Positions 1 to 10,262 of a stretch of DNA of 64,000 bases are shown one piece after another (the stretch's first letter is position 1; every line of letters begins with the position of its first letter). The notes under the pieces are model-generated. The model was not told the origin of the DNA. It did not search any database and saw only the letters and a program-made list of their open reading frames with translations. The position numbers and the translations under genes were made by a program. Origin of the DNA: Holtermannia corniformis (lineage: Eukaryota; Basidiomycota; Tremellomycetes; Holtermanniales); the NCBI GenBank assembly GCA_001599935.1, contig BCIJ01000025.1, forward strand, positions 86,770 to 150,769, read 5' to 3'.

Positions 1-1011
1 TGGGTCTGGGATTGGGTCTGGGACATGGTGTGCGATGACGAGGGTCGGTGGCTCAAAGACGGGGATGTGAGAAGAGCTGCAGAGCACTGCAGCGTCCCGT
101 CCCAGCTTTGAGCCGCGCTGCAGACGCGTCGCGCACCAGACGTGCATGATCTAGATTTGGACCCGTGACGCCTCATTGCGCCCCTCCGTTACCGTTTCTG
201 CAGCTCTGGCGCCTCGGAGAGCGCGCTGCCGAGTGCCAGGGACGTTGCAATCACTGCAGAGCGTGTTTAGCGGCTGCTGACGTGCTCACAGGACCCAAAT
301 CAAGCCTTCGCGCATCTCTAAAGTCAAAATTTCGTAAATGGACATCCTGAACGCGTGCCCAGTTGTCATCTAAAGAGGCATGTATCCATTTTCCTGCCGT
401 AACCATAGGGAAATGCTCGAGAGGAGCATTTCGACGTCCATCTACAGAGGCCTCTCATTTATGGAGCTTCCATTTACAGAGGCTCGTCTGTAGCTGACTC
501 GGCGTCCCAGGCGAGCACGCAAGCCCAAGCGCGGTGCAAGCCGATCCAATGAGCGAAGCCGGTTGCGGCCGATCGGACCGGCCGGCCGGAGCCTGACANG
601 ATCCAGGCGGGATCATGACAGACAGACTTTCAGGTCGGCTCGCTCCTTATCCGTCAGATTGGTCGTCGGCACATCCTTGTTGCAGTGAGAGCACCACGTC
701 ATCCCCCATAGACGAGTTGCTGGTCGTGGCATTGCTATCGGCATCATTGTGCTCGGACAGCGGGATGAAAGGGGGGGTCCTAGAGTCATACAGGTGGGGA
801 AAGCCTAGCGGATGGGTCCGACATTGCGTTGCAATCGAAGTATGGCTAACGCCAGCTTTATACAGCTTGACCGGACGTTCAAATCCCGCGCTCGGCAGCT
901 GAGTTTGGCCGAGCGCCCGATCAGCAAGGGAAGTTCGGCAGTGTCATATAGCGCTGCGCGATTTGTGGTTCGGCAATTTGCGAGGGGTGCACACGTACAA
1001 CGTCATTCATT
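1..1011. other. Left-edge region without a recognisable gene
   Basis: I found no convincing coding region here; the open frames are short and have no recognisable motif. The stretch holds a 12-nt direct repeat at positions 1-24, a short inverted repeat at 411-431, three spaced copies of a TCTAMAGAGGC-like motif between 368 and 485, and one ambiguous base (N) at 599. The right part is the 3' flank of the TRAPPC1 gene. Confidence 0.5.
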
Positions 1012-1773
1012 TCATGGTGCGAATACCGTCAGTCCTCGTATGTACCGATCTACAGCAGTCCGGAACTGAACAAAGTCAGCAGTGTCAAAGGACACTGTCA
1101 TAACCGTCTCACCTGGTCGTTGTCTATCCCATCTGTTCGCGAGTCCATCTGAATCAGCGGATTCCGCACCACATTGTCGACAAAGGGTCCAACGTGGATA
1201 TGCCGCAGCACGAATTTGAGCGAGTCGGCCGCCGGATCACTTAGCAGAATGAAGCGGTAGCCTGTCAATGTTTCGTAGAGATGCAGCTTGTAAGCTGATG
1301 TCGTGAATGACACAAAGGCCTCTTCTCTGCGATCAGGCGTCAGCGCACAGACCCATCCAGAGGGTTCACTCACCGCCCGGACAGCTTTGCAACCATATTC
1401 CGCAGAGAAAGCACGACTCCGTATACCAGCTTGGCCTCCTCGTCAAACGGCAGGCCCTTGGGCTGGCTTGATGGCCCGGCATTGCCGTTCACCTGCCCAC
1501 TCCGACCGATAGCCTCGCCGGCCGAGCTTCGCGGATTGCTCGCAATACTGTTGCGAGCAGCTGACTGAGCTGTTGAGCTCCCCACTAATGCGGAAGGGTA
1601 GCGCGCGACCCCGGGTTTGAAGTTTGGTCCATTCGGCGCGCGCAGTACTCGGGTACGATGCCAGTCTTGGTAATAGATGCACTCGCAGTGTCTGATCGAA
1701 TCAGCTACGCGTCTGAGCATGTTTAACGCTGCCGTTCTGACCTGTCGTAGATGTACAAAGAGAAGATGGTCAT
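1012..1773 (-). CDS. BET5: TRAPP complex subunit TRAPPC1 (Bet5-like)
   Basis: This is a small core subunit of the TRAPP tethering complex, which activates Rab1/Ypt1 for ER-Golgi traffic. I model four exons (1742-1773, 1374-1691, 1113-1326, 1012-1065), summing to 618 nt and 205 residues. The spliced start reads MTIFSLYIYDRHCECIYYQD, the hallmark longin-fold N-terminus of the family. Later motifs are EEAKLVYGVVLSLRN, YKLHLYETLTGYRFILLSDP and the terminal FRTAVDRYIRGL. A serine/alanine-rich insertion of about 60 residues sits between the WHRTR segment and the EEAKLVYG helix, making the protein longer than the roughly 160-residue yeast protein. The ATG was chosen because it restores the conserved first strand through a short first exon; an internal Met at 1720 would lose it. 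It is divergent from the cysteine synthase-like gene, with only about 130 nt between the starts. Confidence 0.9.
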
Positions 1774-1901
1774 CGTTGCGTGAGACCTCTAGATTGACTG
1801 CTCAACCTCGCTCGAGCTTCGGCACAGACAGCTGAAGCACGTGAAATGCTCACCAGGAGACAAGTCGGTGTCCTGTTCTCTCACTTGAGCAGACTGTGAC
1901 C

Positions 1902-3995
1902 ATGGGCATCATAGACTACCTCCCGCAATGGCTCACAAGGTCAAGACTAACATCCCGCCTAACTCGTGATCTTGTCATAGGCATCATCGCTGGTATCACC
2001 CTGTCCCTCTCTTCCACCTCGCTCGCCTTGTTATTTCAGAACTACCGCCGGAAGCGAGCTATATCGCGGATACCACCAAGGCCCATAGAGCTTCGAAGCG
2101 ACGAGATCGTAGCAGGTGTCATCGGTCTGATAGGTGAGTTGCTGCATGTCACACTGATGCTGGGCTGACGCTCGAGGCAACACGCCGTTGATCCGGATAA
2201 ACTCGCTCAGTGATGCGCTTGGGGTGGAGATCCTGGTCAGTGAACAGCAACGCGTATTGTCTTGCTTCTTACGACTTCAGGGAAAGGCGGAAGTGAGCCA
2301 CAGCGCACGCGCGGTGGCATACATTGACCATGCCAGTTCCTCAACCCGGGTGGTTCGGTCAAGGATAGGGTGGCATTGCAAAGTGAGAAGCATGCCCCGA
2401 CATGCTGCATACACTCACAGCATGACAGTAATAGAAGACGCAGAGGAAAGAGGGCTTTTACACCCACACACAGGCTCTGTGCTGTTCGAGGGTACAGTGG
2501 GCAGCACTGGTATCTCGCTGGCGACTGTTGGCCGGGCCAAGTGAGCTGACGATGAGGGTGAAGTGTGACCTGACGCGGTGCAGGGGCTACGACTGTTGTA
2601 TTATCATGCCTGATGACGTCGCTATTGAGAAAGTGCAGGTGCTGGAGAAGCTAGGCGCAAAGGTGGAGCGCGTTCGACCGGGTATGTCGCTGCTGAATTG
2701 GATCAACGACGGTGTTGACGTGATCTGGAGCAAGTATAGTGGATGAGAAGCAGGTACGTTCGGCTCCGATGTGCCACTTGCTGAGACTCACAGTTTGTGG
2801 TTCGTGTTGCTGGATGCCAGTCACATGGCAATTAACGCAAGCAGAACCTCGCTCGCCAACGAGCTCGTGAATTCGGGCGCACGAATATCACTCCTTCATC
2901 CGCTGAAGGCCAAGAAGACATCTACGTATCGTCGACCGCCACGCCGGGCGAGGTCGGCCACGTCCATCGACCTCAGGATCTGCTGTCGGACGTGACGGAC
3001 AGCATCCTTGGCAAGCGCGACGCGCTCGAGTCGAAACCTCGAGGGTTCTTTGCTGACCAATTCGAAAACAAGAGCAACTTCTTGGCGCACTTTCGCGGCA
3101 CGGGGCCCGAGATCTTTCGTCAAACGGCTGGTAAGATCGATGCGTTCGTGAGCGGAGCGGGTGAGCGGTACTGGTGTCCGCTCAGTCAATATGAGCTGAC
3201 ACGTCTAGGTACCGGTGGTACACTGTCGGGTACAAGCTGCTACCTAAAGAGCGTCAAACCCGCTGTTCAGGTAGTGCTTGCCGATCCCGAGGGTGCTTGA
3301 CTACGTTGCTATCCTTGGGCTTCGCTGATGCATCGACAGGCTCAGGCCTACGGAACAAAGTCCTCTACAACGTCATGTATGACCCGAAGGAGAGTGAAGG
3401 GACCAAGCGGCGGTCAGTGGGTCCTATAAACGGTCGATCCATGTTGATCGTCCAGGCATCAAAATGACACCGTCGTGGAAGGCATAGGTAAGCCACCGTT
3501 AATTCGACCTCTGCAAGGGGACTGACCTCGCGACAGGAATCAACAGAGCACGTTCCCCGTCTCGTTCAACAGTAGTGCTGATCGTTCCCGAAACAGATCA
3601 CGCACAACTTTGATCTCGGTCAGGATCTGATTGACGATGCCTACCGGTGAGCTTCCGGCTTCTGCGCGCACAAGCATGGCTCACTGGTGCAGGGTCACCG
3701 ATGCCGAAGCCGTTGCAATGTCAAGATGGCTAGTACAGCACGACGGACTCTTCCTCGGGTCTTCCAGCGCTTGCAACCTGATCACCTGTATCCATGTCGC
3801 CAAAACCCTAGGCGCAGGACGCACCATAGTGACTATACTGTGAGAGGTGACAGAAGCGCTCAGCACAAGGCTGAGACAGCGGCCAGGTGCGATTCAGGCT
3901 CGCGTCACCAGAGCAAGTTCTGGTCAGACGACTACCTCCGCGCGCACGACATTCCCATTGACGACACGATCGTTCCACGCCTGCTCCAAAGGTAG
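1902..3995 (+). CDS. Membrane-anchored cysteine synthase-like PLP enzyme (MCY1/Cys12 type)
   Basis: This is a PLP-dependent beta-substituting enzyme of the O-acetylserine sulfhydrylase fold. The N-terminus (residues about 20-45) is hydrophobic, as in the fungal mitochondrial outer-membrane group (yeast Mcy1, S. pombe Cys12). About 13 introns were removed by eye. Successive exons then give GLIGNTPLIRINSLSDALGV, the PLP-lysine motif NPGGSVKDRVAL, the substrate loop GTVGSTGISLA, DQFENKSNFLAH, VSGAGTGGTLSG, LGSSSACNL and the C-terminal CDSGSRHQSKFWSDDYL. The start is the ATG at 1902. One intron (3548-3596) has a GC rather than GT donor. True cysteine synthase activity is uncertain, because members of this mitochondrial clade are not always efficient sulfhydrylases. 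Confidence 0.9.
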
Positions 3996-4079
3996 AATAT
4001 GATGCACCGGGATATTTCATACTTTGTGCGTGCGATTGCGACAATACAACTGACTTCTCTTTCTTCTCCTGCCCTGTTT

Positions 4080-6583
4080 CTACGGGCCTCCATTTACGAT
4101 CGCGCTTCGCCCCGGCGCGCCATTGTTGTGCGGGAAGATCTCGTGCGGCGGCGCCACGGGGATCGTTTGTGCGGTACCAAACCCTCTTGAGAGGTCGAGC
4201 GGCACGTTGATGACATGGCCTTCCTTGCCCGGTCCGATCCCTTTTGCTGTCGGGTCGTACGCGAGGCAGAGCATACCGCTGCTGACGAGAAAGTCGAAGA
4301 TTCGACCGGATTTGTTGACGTCGATTTTCATCATTTTGCTACGAGCGTCAGCGCAGTCCCGCTTGTGAGACCGAGAAGCGTACCGAGCATCGCGGCGCTT
4401 GAGCAGCCCACGTCGCCGCTCGTTTTCTCGAATGTACATCTCTTTGATCGTGAGGTAGGGTTTGGGGAGGACGCGCAGTGCCGAGCACAGCGACTGCTCC
4501 TCGATTGTGAGCAGGTCGAGCGATTGCGCATTGGCGAGGTTGAGTGGTGTTGCTATGATTGGCGATTAGTAGTGATCATCAGTTTGGCCAGGTACGCACG
4601 TGGCTTGCGCCCAATTTGACCCGGGGCTCTTGGTGTCGGTTCTCGACTGCCTCTTCCACCATCGTCAAAGAAGCCAGCGCGCTTGCCGAGTACGTCTGGT
4701 GGTGGGGTGTTGACGCCTCCTGCGCCAAAGCGGCCCACGAGACCTCTTCGGTCGTTGGCGCTAGTCACGAGGCCCGACTCTGTGCGTTCCCGAGGCAAGA
4801 CTGGTCGGTAGCCCGCCTATCGGCAGCAGTCAGCATCTGAGAACACGAAATGTTGCAAGACTCACCCGCGCAACCTTTGCAATGTCATAGGCTTCGGCCT
4901 CTGCTCCCGTCGTGATCCCAACCCTACGGTACTCTTGCAGTTCGGCGATTCGCTTGCGCAGTGTTTGCTCGACTATGCCTCGTGTAAGCGTCGTACAGAG
5001 GGTAGCCAAGTAGATACGCACAGATCAAACCCTCGACGAGCGTCTCGAAATCTTGAGCCGTCTGTAGCTTTGCAAACACCTTGTGCCGTGCAATGAGCTC
5101 GCGCTCCTCTTTTGGTCGTTTCCGGTCATTGGCCGTGATCTGTCTCGGTCAGCTACCACGCGCAGCACTACCGTGTACCCGGCCTCACCTTCTTGTGCTC
5201 CGTCAACGCCCGATCAAAGATCAAATCCTTTGCGTGCTCGCGCTTGTCCAGCTTGGAATAGTAGATGTCGAGCATGGCAAGCTTGAGCTCGAGTTCGTCC
5301 TCATCTTCGACTTCTGGTGGTGGCTCGATCACTGGCTTTGTGTCGTGTTCTTCAGGCTCGGTATCCGGATCAGGCTTGACTTTGGTCTCGGTCTCGGCTG
5401 CCGGCGCATCTGTGAGCGGGACGGCGATACTCTCGGGCTGCTCATCCCCGCCGTAGCCGTATACGAGCGCAAACTCCATGTCTTTGACGGCGAGCTCGGC
5501 GTCATTCTCGACTTCGTGTTCGAATTCGAGACGGCCGGGCATGAACCCGGCGACTTCGTGGTTGGTAGGTGCAGAGACGAGTGGCGGCTTGTTTGCGGGA
5601 TTCGGGATGGCTGCGGTGACTGCGTGAGCAGACGTGCTGACATGTGGCAAAGTGACGGACCGCCAGGCTTGCGCATCTTCTCTATTCTCCGCTTTTTCCG
5701 TGCTTGGAACTCGTCGGGCTCGATGGTGAATGTCTCGTGCATAGGCTGGGTCTGTCAGCGCTGTCACTACGCATACGGAACCCCGTCGACTGACCGGCAT
5801 GAATGGTTTTCCACCCTCGGCCGGGGTATCACCAAGGTACGTTTCGAGGTAGTGTCGCTCGCATTCCTCCTTTGTCCGCGTGCCGACATGCTCTGCCGCC
5901 TCGGCCCAGTTCCCAAGACCGTTCAGGATCAATCCAGAGATGAGCAACAATTCCCTGCGACGCGGTCAGTACATTGCCCGAGGGCTCTCTGTCGACCGTC
6001 CTCACTCGTCGGCACCCCAGTCTTCGCTGAATACTGGCTTGGAATGTTGTTCCTGTTCAGTATCAGCCAGACGTCGGCGACACAGACACAAAGTACGCAC
6101 GACAACCTTGTACGCATGCCAAGCCTTGTGCCGGTGACCCTCCTTGCCCTCGCAGAAGCAGCTTGGGCACATGTCGACCTCTTCACATTCCTTGACGGCG
6201 CATTTGATCCGAACTGTATGCGTGATATCCACATGGCCTGGGCAAGGTTAGGATTGAGTCTGAACCAGCGACCGGTACTGACAAAAGTCGCAGGTGTACT
6301 TGATGCCTGGGCATGGATCGCGTCAGCAGTAGTCGCAAACTCGTTGGGAGATTGTAATCACCGGGTTCGGTAGCTGTCCCGACGGATAAAGTGTGTCAGC
6401 GACCGCGACTTGGGCATGCTTAGACATGACGTGATACTACTCTGCTTGAGCGCGAAGAGGGCTAGAAGCAGCTCTCGACGGGTGACAAACGCAGACAAGC
6501 TTGCGGCATATCCACTAATACTCACCAATCTTTTCATCTGGCGCCGACGGGTCCGTCTTGACCCTTCTCTGGGTGACGGTCAT
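4080..6583 (-). CDS. ADA2: Transcriptional adaptor Ada2 (SAGA/ADA histone acetyltransferase module)
   Basis: Ada2 bridges and stimulates the Gcn5 acetyltransferase in SAGA/ADA complexes. From the N-terminus the spliced protein has: a basic start (MTVTQRRVKTDPSAPDEKIG); the conserved ATEPG element; a ZZ zinc finger (YTCDFC, KCAVKECEEVDMCPSC, EGKEGHRHKAWHAYKV); the EDWGADEELLLISGL linker; a SANT/Myb repeat (LNGLGNWAEAAEHVG, RTKEECERHYLETYLG); an acidic spacer; the RENERRRGLLKRRD region; and a SWIRM-type C-terminus (KIDVNKSGRIFDFLVSSGML). The start at 6583 was chosen because it splices through a 12-nt exon (6362-6373) to restore ATEPG before the ZZ finger. A 430-codon plus-strand open frame at 5081-6373 is antisense to these exons and is not a gene. 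Divergent from the polyamine oxidase gene. Confidence 0.93.
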
Positions 6584-6979
6584 GGCTCAAACGCAGCTCA
6601 TCCCCCGGCGCCCGGCAAGCGGTCGAGTGGATGATCGCCCTTGGATTTGGTACCGTTCGAAAGCTGAGGATCGCCGGTACCCGTTGACGCTTTCTCCGAT
6701 GCGTGTTTGCGCTGTCGCTGTCGATTCCGGGCGTGTTCAAGGTGATGAGTCTTGGGGCGGTGCGGGGCAAAGGACGACTCCGGCCGAATCAGCTGTTTAC
6801 CTAACCCCGTGTACCGGCGATTTGATTATAACGCCGAGATTAGGGGGTTTTATTAGGAACGTGCCTTGGTTGGCCGGTCGGGCCGATCTGCGGGGAAACG
6901 CTGCCGGGCGTTCATGTTGGCGAAAGCTGCAGTCCTGCGTCGCACCGTTGCTCTACAGCTGAGGCAGCTACATATCACA
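6584..6979. promoter_or_regulatory. Divergent promoter region between ADA2 and polyamine oxidase
   Basis: This 396-nt interval separates two divergent starts, so it should hold both promoters. I see no clear TATA element. The middle has an AT-rich patch around 6823-6850. No coding signal is convincing. Confidence 0.4.
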
Positions 6980-8541
6980 ATGGCACTCAAGACATACGAT
7001 ACAATCATCCTGGGCGCCGGTTGGGCCGGGTCAGTATTCCGCAATCGCGGAAGAGCGTGAACAAGTGCTGACTTGACGCTCAGCGCCGTGGCTGCAAAGA
7101 CGTTGAGCAAGACGGGTCGCTCGGTACTCGTACTGGAGGCTCGAGACCGTGTTGGCGGCCGTGCGCAGACTTTTCAACCTGGCAACGGCAAGGCTGGCAT
7201 CGACCTTGGCTGCAGCTGGATTCATGGGTTCAACGAAGGGAACCCGGCCAAGGAGATTGCAAAGGAGCTCGGGGTGGTCGGTCATCTTCACGTATCACAC
7301 AGTCAAAGCTGATCGGTATTGTGTCAGGCTGCGTATCTGCCCAAACCGGCTGCGGGTGTCGTGCTTGGATCGAACGGTTTGTTGCGATAGCCGAAATCAC
7401 CCAATGGCCCGCTGATTTACCAGGCGCGATTGCCGAAGAACAGGCCATCATCCTGCGTACATCTACAGCCGAGGCACTGTCTGCTGCTCAGACGCTCGCC
7501 AAGACGGCTTCGACCGCGCCGTCAACCTCGACAGCGCTCGCATCCGCCCTGTTCGCCGCCGATTCTCTGACTTCAACCGAGGCTCAGGCGTTTGCACGCA
7601 CACTCGAGGTCGGACTCGGTGTCCCGCTCGAAACGGCTTCCCTCAAGTGGGCCGGTTGGGAGTCTTCGTTTGGCGGCTCGGATGCGGCGCCGCAAGGCGG
7701 ATACGAGGCCCTCGTCGGTAAAGTGCTCACTGCGTCTGGTGCCAAAGTCAAGCTCGGCCAAGTCGTCGAGAGCGTCCAGCAGGCGTCAAACGGGGATGTC
7801 GAGATCAAGACCAAGACTGGCGAGACGTATATCGCCAAAACGGCACTGGTCACGATCCCACTGGGTGTGCTCAAGGCAACCCCGCCGAGCTTCAACCCAG
7901 CGTTGCCCCAGCGCAAGCTGGATGCGATTGCGTCCGTACACGTTGGGACGTTGGAAAAGCTGCTATTGAGCTATGACTCGGCGTGGTGGTCCCAAGCCGA
8001 CACCGTCGGGTCCTTCACTCTCCTCCCGACGCGCGATGCCGAAACCGCCAAGACCCCTCGCGAGATCCTCGAATCCTCAACCCTCATCGCCGCCTCGTTT
8101 GCAGGTCCTGCCCTGCCCAACCCACAGCCCACGATCCTAATCTACCTCTCCGTCACACCAGCCACCAAGCTGCAAGCGTTTCCCGCCGACCAAGTCATCT
8201 CTGCCGCGCATGCCCTCCTCGCGACCCGTCTCCAACCCGCGGGCCCGGGACCCGTACCGGAACCATCCGCATCGACAATGACAAACTGGTTCACGGACGC
8301 CTACTCGCGTGGCGCGACGACGACCCCGAACGTGGTTTCGCAAGCGGGCGAGCGTGAGCGGACGCCTTTGGACTTTGTCGAGCTTGGCAAGGCTGTGTGG
8401 GGAGGTCGACTCGGGTTCGCGGGCGAGCATACGGATCCGGATCATCGCGGTTCGGTCGCGGGCGCGGTCGTGAGTGGTGAGAGGGAGGGAGTGAGGATCG
8501 AGAGATATCTCAGGCTGTTGGAGGTGCAAGCGAGCTCGTAG
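6980..8541 (+). CDS. FAD-dependent polyamine oxidase (flavin amine oxidase family)
   Basis: The enzyme is predicted to oxidise spermine/spermidine-type polyamines using FAD, like yeast Fms1. The first exon encodes MALKTYDTIILGAGWAG, the dinucleotide-binding Rossmann start. It continues in exon 2 with AAKTLSKTGRSVLVLEARDR VGGR, the FAD ADP-binding fingerprint, followed by GCSWIHGFNEGNP. Two further short introns precede one long last exon. That exon carries the substrate domain, the SDAAPQGGYEALV segment, VTIPLGVLKA (typical of amine oxidases) and the C-terminal FAD motif LGFAGEHTDPDHRGSVAGAV. Length is about 490 residues, normal for the family. No signal peptide or clear peroxisomal tripeptide is visible (C-terminus ends QASS). 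Converges on the SDR gene, with about 145 nt between the stops. Confidence 0.9.
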
Positions 8542-8686
8542 CAAGTTGGATGAGCTATGAACTCGTAGATGTCTGATGGAAGATCTGGATCGACGGTGAT
8601 AATGCTACATAGCTCCTCGATGCTGATCATCCACGCTTCTCTAAGTTTCTTCTTCTTCCCATTTACCACCCTTGTCCCTGCAGAGC

Positions 8687-9964
8687 CTACCAGAGCGTGT
8701 GACCACCATCAATCGTGTGCTCCGTGCCCGTGATATCTGTCGGCGTCAGCACGACTCGTGCAGAGTAAACCAAACCAAATGTACAAGAAGCGTAATCCGA
8801 CAACAAGAAGACGACCAAGCCCGCCTGCTCGTCCGGCTTGGAGATCCTCCGGAGCGGGTTGGCGTCGGCAGCCTTGTCCATGGCTTCCTTGTCGTCGCGC
8901 AGGCGCTGGTTCATATCGGTCCTACGTTTGATCAGCCGTTCTGTAGGTAGAGAACGAGGCGGAGACGTACTCGACATAGCCTGGGTTGATGGTGTTGACC
9001 AAGATCCCCTGGTCAGCCCACTCCATGGCGAGCGTCTTTGCGAGCGACGAGACGGCAGCCTAGGCGCGTGGATGTCAACGTCGAGGTAGTTGTACCGGAT
9101 GTAACAGACCTTGGATGGGTTGTAGAATGCTTGGACGGCACCCCGGTTGGCAATGTTGGCCGAGATGGCTGACAGGTCTCATCAGAACCCCTCGCTGCGT
9201 GACCGTCACAGAGACTGACAAGAGATGAAGATGATCCGACCGTTCTGGTAGCCGTGCTCCTTCCACAGGCTGAGAAGCGTGTCAGAATCAACCACGATGA
9301 TGGCTGTGAACACGAGGTCGAGACGTACCCCGCGACAGCCTGCGCACAGGTGAAGACGCCCCAGACGTTTGCGTCCATGACATAGTTGTAGTCTTCTTTT
9401 GTCAGCTCGAGCGCTGGCTTTTGCTGTGCCACGCCTGAGTGAAATATCAGGATGCATCGTGTACGAGGGGATAGCCGTGTACGTACCGGCATTGGCGACG
9501 AGACCGCCGATGGGACCGAGCTCGTGGAAGATGTCGCCGACGGTCTTTTTGACGAGCGGGCCGTCGGTCACGTCGACCTTGTAAGCCTAGCGCAACGGAG
9601 TCAGCGCATATCCTTGTGAGAAGGGGTAGGACCGACCTTGGCCTTGACGTTGAACTCCTTCGCAATGCTCTCGGCCACTTGTGGCGCGTCATCACTTGAG
9701 CGGTAGAAGATGGCCTGCAGTGTGTAAGATACGTGGCTCGTGAAGCGCGGATCTACGCACGACATGGGCACCGGCTAAGAAGGTCTGCTCAGTACCTACG
9801 TATCTCACATCATGGACCGACCCTGCGCAACCTGCTTGCTGATGGCGAGTCCGATACCCTGTCATTCACGTCAGCAGAGTCTCGAGTAGCACGCCACGGA
9901 TACCAACGCGGTTGCCGCCAGTGACGATGATGGTTTTGCCCGAGAGGTCTACGTTCCAAGTCAT
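8687..9964 (-). CDS. Short-chain dehydrogenase/reductase (sorbose/xylulose-reductase or mannitol-dehydrogenase-like)
   Basis: This is a classical SDR predicted to reduce a sugar or polyol substrate with NAD(P)H. The spliced protein begins MTWNVDLSGKTIIVTGGNRG with the cofactor glycine motif completed in the next exon (GIGLAISKQVAQ). Then come DVTDGPLVKK, GGLVANAG, the catalytic serine in IFISSISANIAN, and the catalytic YNPSK with Tyr and Lys at the end of one exon and AAVSSLAKTLAMEWA in the next. It ends TGTEHTIDGGHTLW, as in fungal SOU2/mannitol-dehydrogenase-like enzymes. I chose the start at 9964 because it lies directly before the conserved first strand; an upstream in-frame Met at 10123 would add a low-complexity leader. 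Exact substrate cannot be told from sequence. Confidence 0.88.
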
Positions 9965-10262
9965 ATTGTTGATTGTGTGTAGGAGAACGAGGTGGAAACT
10001 GCGCAGTGGTGAGCCTTGCTTGACCGGTCGGTCGATAATCGATCGGGCACTCTGCGCGTCATCTCTCTTTCCGCCACCGCCACCGACCACGTGGTTATTT
10101 GCCGACGCGGTGTTATTTGGCACACCTAATTATCCCGTTAACACTGCGACGCGTAATCAGCACCGACCTCGTTGATGATTTCTTTCGCCACCGGAACAAT
10201 CACGATCATCACGATCACCAGCTTGACCACCTCAACTTGGACTCCTTGACACGTCGCCGATC

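Noticed and set aside
860..900. tRNA-like T-loop (GTTCAAATCC)
   Set aside because: The flanking bases do not form a T-stem or an acceptor stem, and no anticodon arm is upstream.
5081..6373. 430-codon plus-strand open frame
   Set aside because: Antisense to the ADA2 exons, which carry clear ZZ and SANT motifs; the frame has no recognisable domain.
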